From MPNP01 sp026710155 (GTDB lineage: Bacteria; Pseudomonadota; Alphaproteobacteria; Rhodobacterales; Rhodobacteraceae): a stretch of 64,000 bases of DNA. A model generated the notes under the pieces. That model did not search any database. It saw nothing but the letters and a program-made list of their open reading frames with translations, and was not told where the DNA came from. Position 1 is the first letter of the stretch. The number at the start of each line of letters is the position of its first letter. The stretch lies in contig OZ241737.1 of NCBI GenBank assembly GCA_965200885.1, positions 2,790,001-2,854,000 of the forward strand. The letters are read 5' to 3'. Shown here one piece after another: positions 56,525 through 64,000 of the stretch. A program made the translations under genes and the position numbers.

Positions 56525-58108
56525 ATGGATACAAAGGTGCAGCACGACAGTGCTGCACCTATGATTGAACTCAGGGGGATCTCGAAATCCTTTGGTCCTG
56601 TTCAGGCGAATAAAAATATAAATTTGAAAGTCAGAAAGGGATCAATCCACGGCATTGTCGGTGAAAATGGTGCCGGTAAATCGACCCTGATGTCTATTCT
56701 CTACGGATTTTACAAATCTGATTCGGGAGAAATCTATATTAATGGCAAGCAGATCAATATCACTGATAGCCATGTCGCAATCGAGGCCGGCATCGGCATG
56801 GTCCACCAACACTTCAAATTGGTCGAAAACTTTACAGTCCTGGAAAATGTCATTCTGGGCATGGAAAACAGTTTTTTAATCAACACGGCCCTGAACAATG
56901 CAAGGGTACTTCTTTCTGAACTTGCATCCACATATTCACTTGAAGTGGATCCGGATGCCCTGATTGAAGACTTGTCCGTGGGACATCAGCAGCGGGTTGA
57001 AATACTCAAAGCCCTTTATCGACAGGCAGACATACTTATTTTGGATGAACCAACGGGGGTTTTGACACCAGCCGAAGCAGATCATCTGTTCAATATTCTG
57101 CGAAACCTCTCCAAAGAAGGCAAGACCATAATCTTGATTACCCACAAACTGAAGGAAATCATGTCGGTCACTGACACCGTAAGTGTCATGAGGCGGGGTG
57201 AAATGACGGCCACCCTGGAAACAAGTAAAACCACCCCCCAAGAGTTGGCTGAATTAATGGTTGGCAGATCCGTTTTGCTCAGGATTGAAAAGGACGCCAC
57301 AGAAGTGGGAGGCAAATCGCTGGAGGTCCATAACCTCAGTGTCATGGACAAACGAGGTGTAACAGCCCTGAAGAATGTATCATTTCATGTAAGAAAGGGT
57401 GAAATACTGGGCATTGCAGGTGTTGCAGGCAATGGCCAGACAGAACTTCTTGAAGCCTTGGGAGGCATATCACCTGCAACTGGTACCATGAAAATTGATG
57501 GTGAGGAAATTCCCTTGCACGATAAGGGTTCAGATGCAAGGTCAAGACGGGAATATGGTGTTTCGCATGTTCCCGAGGATCGGCAAAAACTCGGTTTGAT
57601 CCTGGATTTTTTTGCCTGGGAAAACATTGCGTTCGGATATCACCACAATGATGAATTCAACAAGAACTGGCTATTGATGGATAATAGGAAAACCCGTGAA
57701 ATTGCCCGTCAGGAAATGGCCAAGTTTGATATCCGCCCCCCTACCCCCAATAATCTGGTCAAAAACTTTTCTGGTGGGAATCAGCAAAAAATTGTTCTGG
57801 CCCGAGAGTTGGAACAGAATCCGAAAGTCCTGATCGTTGGTCAGCCAACTAGGGGTGTGGATATTGGAGCTATCGAGTTTATTCACCAAAAAATCATTGA
57901 ACTGCGAAACAAGGGAGTTGCCATACTTCTCGTAAGTGTTGAACTGGATGAGATCTTTTCACTATCGGACAGGGTTGCAGTCTTGTTTGATGGAAAAATT
58001 ATCGGTGAACGCATTACGGAAGAAACCAATGAGTCGGAACTTGGATTGCTCATGGCAGGCATCGAGGATGGTCCTGGGGAACAACCGGCAATGGAATCGG
58101 TAGCATGA
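56525..58108 (+). CDS. Nucleoside ABC transporter ATP-binding protein (duplicated cassette)
   Basis: A 527-residue ATPase with two ABC domains in tandem, as in YufO/RbsA-type proteins. The first has GENGAGKSTLMSILYGFY and SVGHQQRVEILKAL; the second has VAGNGQTELLEALGG and FSGGNQQKIVLARELEQNPK, then VGQPTRGVDIGAIEFI. The second Walker A is degenerate, as usual in this group. Start ATG 56525; a GTG lies one codon upstream. It overlaps the next permease by 4 bases. Confidence 0.93.
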   Translation: MDTKVQHDSAAPMIELRGISKSFGPVQANKNINLKVRKGSIHGIVGENGAGKSTLMSILYGFYKSDSGEIYINGKQINITDSHVAIEAGIGMVHQHFKLVENFTVLENVILGMENSFLINTALNNARVLLSELASTYSLEVDPDALIEDLSVGHQQRVEILKALYRQADILILDEPTGVLTPAEADHLFNILRNLSKEGKTIILITHKLKEIMSVTDTVSVMRRGEMTATLETSKTTPQELAELMVGRSVLLRIEKDATEVGGKSLEVHNLSVMDKRGVTALKNVSFHVRKGEILGIAGVAGNGQTELLEALGGISPATGTMKIDGEEIPLHDKGSDARSRREYGVSHVPEDRQKLGLILDFFAWENIAFGYHHNDEFNKNWLLMDNRKTREIARQEMAKFDIRPPTPNNLVKNFSGGNQQKIVLARELEQNPKVLIVGQPTRGVDIGAIEFIHQKIIELRNKGVAILLVSVELDEIFSLSDRVAVLFDGKIIGERITEETNESELGLLMAGIEDGPGEQPAMESVA

Positions 58109-59202
58109 AGAATTTACCCAAATGGATCGATCTGGTACTTATTCCGGCCATCAACCTGTTTCTTGCCTTTATGATTTCAGGACTGGTGGTTGTCTACATT
58201 GGCGAAAACCCCTTTCGAGCCATGCAAATAATAATCAATGGGTCCCTTGGCTCTGCTTACGGGCTTGGTTATACCCTATATTATGCCACGAATTTCATAT
58301 TTACCGGATTGGCCGTTGCTGTAGCCTTCCATGCCAGAATGTTCAATATTGGTGGAGAAGGACAAGCCATGATTGGTGGGCTTGGTACCGCACTCGTCTG
58401 TTTGTTCATTGACTGGCCCCATTGGACCATTGCCTTGCCGTTTGCCATAATGTCAGCGGCCCTTTTCGGGGCGGCTTGGTCAGCAATTCCAGCCTATCTT
58501 CAGGCCAGGCGTGGAAGCCATATCGTCATCACGACGATCATGTTCAACTTCATTGCCTATTCCATGATGGTTTACTTGCTTGTCCATGTCCTTAAGCCCA
58601 AGGGTCAAATGGCACCGGAATCAGCTAAATTCGTTGCAGGCTCGAACCTCCCTTCAGCCCATGATATCTTTGGCTGGTTCGGAATGGCTTTTCCCAAGTC
58701 TCCACCATTGAATGTCACTTTCCTTCTTGCTATGTTGGCCTGTTTCCTGATTTGGCTATTCATCTGGAGAACCCGAATGGGATATGCGATAAGGGCTTTT
58801 GGCTGGAGTGAGACAGCTGCCGTTTATGCAGGTATCTCTCCCTTCAAGATCATCATGGTTACAATGCTTGTATCCGGAGGTCTTGCCGGAATGATGTCCA
58901 TCAACTCAGTCATGGGGGAAGCCGAAAGGCTGTTGATTGATTCAGTGCAGGGTGCGGGATTTGTGGGCATTGCCGCTGCCTTGATGGGACGGTCCCATCC
59001 GCTCGGTGTGTTTCTGGCAGCCGTCTTGTTTGGAGTCCTTTACCAGGGGGGTGCCGAACTTGAATTTGAAATGCCCGCCGTTTCAAGGGAAATGATTGTT
59101 GTTATACAGGCCTTGGTAATCCTATTCACAGGTGCCTTGGAAAATCTGGTACGGGTTCCCATCGGGAGGATTTTCATGAAATTCAATGCGAAGCAAAACT
59201 GA
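58105..59202 (+). CDS. Nucleoside ABC transporter permease (YufP-like)
   Basis: A 365-residue membrane protein of the BPD_transp_2 family with 8-10 hydrophobic helices. Conserved blocks are FHARMFNIGGEGQAMIGGLG, GSHIVITTIMFNFIAY and LGVFLAAVLFGVLYQGGAEL. It pairs with the permease at 59202, sharing its terminal base A. Confidence 0.92.
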   Translation: MKNLPKWIDLVLIPAINLFLAFMISGLVVVYIGENPFRAMQIIINGSLGSAYGLGYTLYYATNFIFTGLAVAVAFHARMFNIGGEGQAMIGGLGTALVCLFIDWPHWTIALPFAIMSAALFGAAWSAIPAYLQARRGSHIVITTIMFNFIAYSMMVYLLVHVLKPKGQMAPESAKFVAGSNLPSAHDIFGWFGMAFPKSPPLNVTFLLAMLACFLIWLFIWRTRMGYAIRAFGWSETAAVYAGISPFKIIMVTMLVSGGLAGMMSINSVMGEAERLLIDSVQGAGFVGIAAALMGRSHPLGVFLAAVLFGVLYQGGAELEFEMPAVSREMIVVIQALVILFTGALENLVRVPIGRIFMKFNAKQN

Positions 59203-60170
59203 TGGATTATCTGACGATCATTCAGATTCTTGATTCGATGCTCAGGCTATCGGCACCCCTCATTTTTGCCTGCCTGGCAGGATTGTTTTCGGAACGGTCA
59301 GGTATCTTTGATATTGGGCTGGAAGGTAAAATGCTGGCTTCCGCTTTCTTTTCCGCAGCAGTTGCTGCAGCGACAGGATCGGTTTGGCTGGGTTTGATGG
59401 CGGGTTTGACTGCTTCCATGATATTGGCAGCCATTCACGGGTTTGCTTCAATCACCTTTCAAGGCAACCAATTGATCTCAGGAGTGGCAATAAACTTCCT
59501 GGCATCCGGAATGACCGCATTGATCGGACAGAATTGGTTTCGTTTGGGTGGCAGAACACCATCCCTTTCAGGTGATGGCCGCTTCCTGCCCATTGAGTTT
59601 CCCTTTGCTGAATCGATAGGCAAGATTCCTTTTCTTGGACCGATTTACAGTGAACTTCTTTCGGGTCATACCATTTTGGTTTATGTTGCATTGCTGACTG
59701 TACCTTTGACCTGGTGGTTGTTGTTCAAGACAAGGTTTGGACTGAGGCTTAGAGCAGTGGGTGAAAACCCCGAAGCGGTTGATACGGGGGGCGTTTCAGT
59801 TTCTTTCCTCAGGTACAGGGCCGTTTTGATTTGCGGGTTGCTTTGTGGATTGGGAGGTGCTTATCTGGCAACGGGCATGGCCGCCGGTTTCATCCGAGAC
59901 ATGACAGCTGGCAAGGGATTCATTGCCCTTGCTGCCTTGATTTTTGCCAAATGGCGTCCTGCCTATGCCCTTTACGCCTGTCTGTTGTTCGGTTTTCTGG
60001 AAGCAATTGCGATTCGGTATCAAAATATCACGATAGAGGGGGTCGGAACCATACCTGTTCAATTCATGCAGGCGTTGCCATATATCCTGACCATTGTCAT
60101 TCTGGCAGGTCTGGTTGGCAAGGCCATTCCACCCAAGGCTGGTGGAGAACCATATGTCAAGGAAAGGTGA
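59202..60170 (+). CDS. Nucleoside ABC transporter permease (YufQ-like)
   Basis: A 322-residue BPD_transp_2 permease. Blocks include AGLFSERSGIFDIGLEGKML, LRAVGENPEAVDTGGVSV and MTAGKGFIALAALIFAKWRP. It ends 13 bp before the left end of transposon TnC, so the transposon inserted just behind the operon. Confidence 0.92.
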   Translation: MDYLTIIQILDSMLRLSAPLIFACLAGLFSERSGIFDIGLEGKMLASAFFSAAVAAATGSVWLGLMAGLTASMILAAIHGFASITFQGNQLISGVAINFLASGMTALIGQNWFRLGGRTPSLSGDGRFLPIEFPFAESIGKIPFLGPIYSELLSGHTILVYVALLTVPLTWWLLFKTRFGLRLRAVGENPEAVDTGGVSVSFLRYRAVLICGLLCGLGGAYLATGMAAGFIRDMTAGKGFIALAALIFAKWRPAYALYACLLFGFLEAIAIRYQNITIEGVGTIPVQFMQALPYILTIVILAGLVGKAIPPKAGGEPYVKER

Positions 60171-60207
60171 CGACTTTCCATCATGGGCTTATAAAGATTA
60201 CTTGACA

Positions 60208-60762
60208 TTTTGGAATCGTAGAATTAGATTGCCCGAATGGTCAAAAATATTTTGAAATCAAATGGTTTGCTTCCTTCTTTGAAGGTGGAGTTATCGCCGC
60301 TTGGATGGGGCCGTCAATTGCCTCGGGCATTGTGGCTGTGATGGGTTGGTTTTCCGAACTGCCCCTGATGTGGGGTGTTGTTGCCGTTGTTGTCATGGCA
60401 AACCAAACGATGGGTGTTATCAAGAAAATGGATACACCTACCGGCATGAAAAACAGAAAATTGATGCTTTATAATCTGGCTGAAAATTCATGCAGGATTT
60501 CATCCGAAACCCGGAAAGAAAACATTTGTGTTTTACCATTTACGGAATCCTTAAAACAGGCTTGAGTTGCATTTTATGATTGCAACGAGGTTATGGAGGT
60601 TTTTGAGAAAATGCGTTGGCATCCTCAAGACAACAGCATCTTGCTTTCCGATCTGATAACAAAATGGGACATGATATCGTTATGGAGTTTGACAGCAAGA
60701 TTTTTGAAAACACTTCTTTGCTTCGGACGGAAAAGAAATGACCGCCTGTAATGGAGTAAATA
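60208..60762. other. Left part of TnC: possible small membrane ORF, otherwise unassigned
   Basis: One plus-strand frame over about 60256-60565 reads IKWFASFFEGGVIAAWMGPS, SGIVAVMGWFSELPLMWGVV and then a charged tail, suggesting one or two membrane segments; an internal ATG is at 60305. A 52-codon frame starts at 60594. Neither was recognised. The stretch may contain a cargo remnant and the promoter for the methylase. Confidence 0.35.
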
Positions 60763-61641
60763 ATGAACCGAACTGAAATGCAGGCTTTCGGTACTTCAAG
60801 CCGAGTCGGACATGATTCGAGCAAGTTCTACAATCGAAAAATGTACAGGAATGGTGAGGGCAAAGAAAAAACTGTCAAAATTCATCACGAAAACCCATGC
60901 CCACCCGATACCCTTGATCGTATCTACCATCATTCCAGCAATGTGATGGAGGAACTCCCGGATAACAGTATTCACCTAATGGTGACATCGCCACCTTACA
61001 ATGTCGGCAAGGACTATGATGACGATCTTGCGGAAGATGAATATCTTGATTTGCTGTTTTCAGTGTGGAGCGAAGTCTATCGCGTGCTTGTGCCGGGAGG
61101 CCGTGCCTGTATCAATGTTGCGAATGTTGGACGCAAGCCCTACCTGCCCTTGAACGCCATGATCTCCCAGCAAATGCGCGACATTGGCTATTTGATGCGG
61201 GGAGAGATTATTTGGGACAAGTCGGCTAGTGCCGGAACATCATGCGCATGGGGAAGTTGGAAATCGGCTTCCAATCCGGTCTTGCGAGACACACATGAGT
61301 ACATCCTGGTATTCTCGAAGGGCAGTTACTCCCGGCCTGCCAAAGGAAAGCAATCAACGATCAGCAAAGAAGAGTTCCTGGCGTTCACCAAGAGCGTTTG
61401 GAGGTTTCCTGCTGAATCTGCCAAACGTGTTGGGCATCCAGCTCCCTTCCCAATCGAACTGCCAAGAAGATTGATTGAACTCTACACCTTTTCCGGGGAC
61501 ATTGTTCTTGATCCATTTGTAGGGTCGGGCACGAGTGCACTTACTGCAGCCAAATTTGGCAGGAAGTACGTTGGGTACGATGTTTCTGGAGAATATGTAA
61601 AAATTGCCAAGTCCCGAATTTCGTTGGAGTTGCAATCATGA
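60763..61641 (+). CDS. DNA methyltransferase (N4/N6, TSPPYN type) of a ThaI-like R-M system
   Basis: A 292-residue methylase. The N-terminus MNRTEMQAFGTSSRVGHDSS then FYNRKMY is conserved in this group. The catalytic motif is HLMVTSPPYNVGKDYDD and the SAM motif LDPFVGSGTSALTAAKFG is near the C-terminus, an order typical of beta-class amino-methylases. It overlaps the restriction gene by 4 bases (ATGA). It appears intact and should protect the host from its partner. Confidence 0.9.
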   Translation: MNRTEMQAFGTSSRVGHDSSKFYNRKMYRNGEGKEKTVKIHHENPCPPDTLDRIYHHSSNVMEELPDNSIHLMVTSPPYNVGKDYDDDLAEDEYLDLLFSVWSEVYRVLVPGGRACINVANVGRKPYLPLNAMISQQMRDIGYLMRGEIIWDKSASAGTSCAWGSWKSASNPVLRDTHEYILVFSKGSYSRPAKGKQSTISKEEFLAFTKSVWRFPAESAKRVGHPAPFPIELPRRLIELYTFSGDIVLDPFVGSGTSALTAAKFGRKYVGYDVSGEYVKIAKSRISLELQS

Positions 61642-62258
61642 ATCCATGCATCGAAGGCCTCTTCAATGACAGCAAGCGTATGGGGAGATTAACCAGTGGA
61701 TTGCCAAAAGCGTTTGAGATGGCAGCACTTGAAGTTCCGAAAGGAAACCCTGCAGTCGGCATTCTGCGTGAGCATGTTTTGACGGGATTCTTCATTAATG
61801 AGTTCGGCAAGGATCGTGTGACACCCCTGGATGATGGCATCAAGCGCGGTTTCGATATTTCTGTATGCGATCATGATCTTTCGATCAAGACAGTAACGGG
61901 AAATGCTGAGGTTAAGGTTTTGTGGACAGTTGATGCACTGAAAATTGGTATTGAAATCAGCAGGGACTACAGGCCGGAATGTGACATATTTCTTGTGAAC
62001 ATATACTGGGGAAAAGAAAAAGACAGCATTTTCTACATTCCGGTTTCGGTGCAAACCGATGTCAGGGAAGAATTCAAAGACAACTACCTAAAAGCCAAGG
62101 TGGGCACCAATCATAGGGGCATAGCCATTTCCAACGATGCTATGAAGGTGATCAAGGAAGACAATCGAGTATTGAGGCAATCTGTCAAATGGCAGCTATC
62201 TGGTATTGATTACAAACCGCATGATCGTTGGGAAAAATTTTGGGAGGACCTGCAATGA
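61638..62258 (+). CDS. ThaI-family type II restriction endonuclease
   Basis: A 206-residue protein, translationally coupled to the methylase. Segments such as GNPAVGILREHVLTGFFI, GFDISVCDHDLSIKTVTGN, VKVLWTVDALKIGIEIS and CDIFLVNIYWGKEKDSIFYI match my recollection of the ThaI family. ThaI cleaves CGCG; whether this enzyme shares that site is not shown. The Asp and IKT-type Lys in the middle segment could be the catalytic pair. It appears full length. Confidence 0.8.
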   Translation: MNPCIEGLFNDSKRMGRLTSGLPKAFEMAALEVPKGNPAVGILREHVLTGFFINEFGKDRVTPLDDGIKRGFDISVCDHDLSIKTVTGNAEVKVLWTVDALKIGIEISRDYRPECDIFLVNIYWGKEKDSIFYIPVSVQTDVREEFKDNYLKAKVGTNHRGIAISNDAMKVIKEDNRVLRQSVKWQLSGIDYKPHDRWEKFWEDLQ

Positions 62259-62454
62259 CCAGAGGCGTGCCAATGATCGATCCGGAAAAGGACCTGAAGG
62301 GGGCAACCCCCGAGCTTCTGGCCAAGGCCCTTTTGAGGAATTCCCTTTTACCGAAACGAGTTGTCAAGCCCGTTGCAGGCGACAAGGTTCCTGTGAAGAA
62401 GGTTGCGACCGACCATGCCGTCGATCGTGTCACGCATCTGGTCAAGGGTTCCTA
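62255..62454 (+). CDS. Possible 66-residue protein overlapping the restriction gene
   Basis: The ORF begins at an ATGA overlap with the restriction gene and reads MIDPEKDLKGATPELLAKAL then a basic Val/Lys-rich tail. The second half lies antisense to the surviving 3' part of the transposase (62348-62510), so its apparent coding quality may partly reflect the other strand. It could be a regulator or a spurious frame. Confidence 0.3.
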
Positions 62455-62954
62455 AAGACCTGATGTCATGCTTGCCGGAAAACTCGTTGACATACCTTTC
62501 GTCCATCAAGGGGATTGCCAGGATCACCAGCCCACGCTTCCCTGATGCGGTGCATCATGAGCCAGGCACTGGGTTGGCTTATGCCCAGATCCCTGTGAAG
62601 TTTCATGCTGGAAACCGATTTGAGGGATGTAACGCAGAGATAAATGCCGATTGCCCACTTTCTCATGGGAATGTTGGATCTGGCCATCGGTGTTCCGGTC
62701 CTGACACTGAAATAGGATCGGCAGGACTTGCACCAGTAAGGCATTGGTTTGGCATTGGGAACTTCCCTGGTTTTATCACTGCCGCACTTGGAACATGTTC
62801 TTTTCCCGTCAGGCCAGATACAATTTTCAAACCATTCAACGGCGGATTCCTCAGTCGGAAACATATCCATCATCTCAATGACGGTAATTCCTTTTCGGTA
62901 GGATTTTCCTGTTGCTTTTTGAATTTTCAATCTCCATTGTCTGTTATGTTGCAT
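62348..62954 (-). pseudogene. IS1595-family transposase with deleted catalytic core
   Basis: The 5' part from ATG 62954 gives GKSYRKGITVIEMMDMFPTE, a zinc motif CSKCGS...WCKSCRSYFSV, and SSMKLHRDLGISQPSAWLMM. Immediately after HRIREAWAGD the sequence jumps, in another frame, to the family's C-terminus (ERYVNEFSGKHDIRSLGTLD, MVGRNLLHRNL) ending at 62348-62350. The intervening DDE catalytic region is missing, so this copy cannot catalyse transposition. Confidence 0.88.
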
Positions 62955-63032
62955 TTATAGGATTGAAATATGAATTTGCCAAGTAATCTTTATAAATCCC
63001 TTTCATTAACTGCTGACTATCATTAATTGACT

Positions 63033-64000
63033 ATGGCCATTCAACCCGAAATTCCCCAAAAGCAAAATTATATCAATGGTGAGTGGTGTGACCCGATTGA
63101 AGGTCAATACATGGATACCTACTGCCCTTCATCGGGCAAACCCTTGACATCACTTCCCGCCTCAACCGGAAATGATATTGATCAGGCCGTTGAAGCAGCC
63201 CGTACAGCATTTGAAGGGGGAACATGGCCCAATTTAAACCCCGTGCAAAGAGGACGGTTACTTACCAGATTGGGCAAAGCCGTAGAGGACAACATAAACC
63301 AGTTGGCAGAATTGGAAGCCAGGGATACTGGAAAACCACTTAAACAGGCGAACGCAGATATTGTTGCAACCGCAAGGTATTTTGAATTCTATGGTGGTGC
63401 TGCGGACAAGTTTGGCGGTGAAACAATCCCCTATCTTCAAGACTATCAGGTTCAATTGGTAAGGGAACCTCTGGGTGTAACCGGTCATATAATCCCTTGG
63501 AACTATCCTGCGCAAATGTTTGGAAGAACATTGGCTCCTGCCTTGGCGATGGGTAATTGTGTTGTTTTCAAACCTGCCGAAGATGCGTGTCTTACTCCAA
63601 TTGCCCTAACCGGATTGGCCCATGATGCGGGCTTTCCCAATGGCTCCATCAATCTGGTATCCGGAATAGGCGAGGAGGCTGGATCGGCCCTTGCTTCCCA
63701 TCAAGACATTAATTTTCTTTCCTTCACCGGATCACCCGAAGTTGGATCAACCGTACAGGCCCAGGCTTCCAAGAACCATATATCCTGTACCCTGGAGCTG
63801 GGTGGAAAATCACCCCAGATTGTCTTCAACGATGCCGATTTGAAGATGGCCTTGCCAATCATCGTTAATGCAATTATTCAAAATGCCGGTCAAACCTGTT
63901 CTGCCGGATCAAGAATTTTGATTCAGGAGTCCATTTATGACGAAGTTGTTGGCAAGTTGCAATCACGGTTCTCGCAACTTGTTGCTGGACCATATGATCA
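63033..64000 (+). CDS. Aldehyde dehydrogenase family protein (5' part)
   Basis: From ATG 63033 the frame stays open to the window end, giving 322 residues of an NAD(P)-dependent aldehyde dehydrogenase. Visible are NYINGEWCDPIEGQ, the cofactor segment ITPWNYP-like HIIPWNYPAQM, NCVVFKPAEDACLTP, LSFTGSPEVGS, the catalytic Glu in CTLELGGKSPQIV and the catalytic Cys in QNAGQTCSAGSR. Betaine-aldehyde-type enzymes look like this, but the substrate is not certain. TnC ends 32 bp upstream. Confidence 0.92.
   Translation, partial: MAIQPEIPQKQNYINGEWCDPIEGQYMDTYCPSSGKPLTSLPASTGNDIDQAVEAARTAFEGGTWPNLNPVQRGRLLTRLGKAVEDNINQLAELEARDTGKPLKQANADIVATARYFEFYGGAADKFGGETIPYLQDYQVQLVREPLGVTGHIIPWNYPAQMFGRTLAPALAMGNCVVFKPAEDACLTPIALTGLAHDAGFPNGSINLVSGIGEEAGSALASHQDINFLSFTGSPEVGSTVQAQASKNHISCTLELGGKSPQIVFNDADLKMALPIIVNAIIQNAGQTCSAGSRILIQESIYDEVVGKLQSRFSQLVAGPYD

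Larger units (their letters stand above)
60184..63000. mobile_element. TnC: IS1595-like cargo transposon with ThaI-type R-M pair
   Basis: The 2817-bp element has 24-bp imperfect inverted ends: the left 20 bases are TGGGCTTATAAAGATTACTT (60184-60203). The right end (62977-63000), read in reverse, begins GGGATTTATAAAGATTACTT. The flanks TTCCATCA (60176-60183) and TTTCATTA (63001-63008) match at 6 of 8 positions, consistent with an aged 8-bp duplication. Inside are an IS1595-type transposase with its core deleted (minus strand), a methylase and a restriction enzyme (plus strand). It sits between the nucleoside transporter and an aldehyde dehydrogenase gene. Confidence 0.85.

Noticed and set aside
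1..64000. CRISPR arrays, rRNA or tRNA genes, prophage structural genes
   Set aside because: No regularly spaced repeats, no tRNA-like cloverleaf or rRNA segments, and no capsid, terminase or tail genes were recognised on reading both strands; a covariance-model scan would be needed to exclude small tRNAs.

Overview
The window looks like a chromosomal segment of an AT-rich alphaproteobacterium. Evidence: the tag / fabA-fabB-fabI block, the coaBC-dut-moeB run, rsmI divergent from a LpoA-like lipoprotein, murJ, trpS, sarcosine oxidase and dimethylglycine-dehydrogenase-type enzymes, and three ABC uptake systems for sugars, polyols and nucleosides. No rRNA, tRNA or CRISPR array was recognised. Many genes are in visible decay (frameshifts, internal stops, truncations), as in a genome that is losing functions and hosts many transposons, for example a host-associated or recently restricted lineage. 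That lifestyle is an inference.

Layout. 1-3616: sugar-type ABC transporter (divergent ATPase, then binding protein and two permeases). 3625-6800: an SRPBCC gene split by a cargo transposon (called TnA here) carrying a dead IS1595-type transposase and a restriction-modification pair. 6816-12020: HEAT-like protein, FAD oxidoreductase, tag and the fab genes. 12030-19154: accessory island with a VOC gene broken by a 204-bp MITE, an AbiEii-like nucleotidyltransferase with an Xre partner, a second inverted MITE copy, a phytanoyl-CoA dioxygenase, a broken AlbA_2/Schlafen gene, a DUF3883 protein, and a perfectly bounded transposase-less element (TnB) carrying a Clp-fold serine proteinase gene. 19335-26653: haloacid dehalogenase, hydrolase, a DMGDH-like oxidoreductase, an orphan MalK tail and an M3 peptidase. 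26868-29220: small or decayed genes, including a secreted protein gene whose start is put out of frame by a 9-G tract. 29221-41530: housekeeping genes plus soxA-soxG. 41582-47181: ParDE remnant, murJ, rhomboid, trpS, branched-chain aminotransferase, CoxG-like protein. 47802-53375: polyol (Smo/Mtl-type) operon lacking its ATPase and most of its SDR dehydrogenase. 53690-60170: NfuA-like protein, tsaB and a BMP-type nucleoside ABC transporter. 60184-63000: a third cargo transposon (TnC) with an intact ThaI-type restriction-modification pair. 63033-64000: start of an aldehyde dehydrogenase.

The most interesting signal is the set of IS1595-like cargo elements with related terminal repeats (GGG-n-TTATA...ACTTGAC type) and 8-bp target duplications. 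Each carries a different defence-like cargo: a D12-methylase R-M pair, an SDH-family Clp-fold protease module, and a ThaI-family R-M pair. Their transposases are broken, internally deleted or absent, so movement would require a transposase acting in trans. A separate MITE family with 9-bp duplications flanks the AbiEii/Xre pair in inverted orientation.
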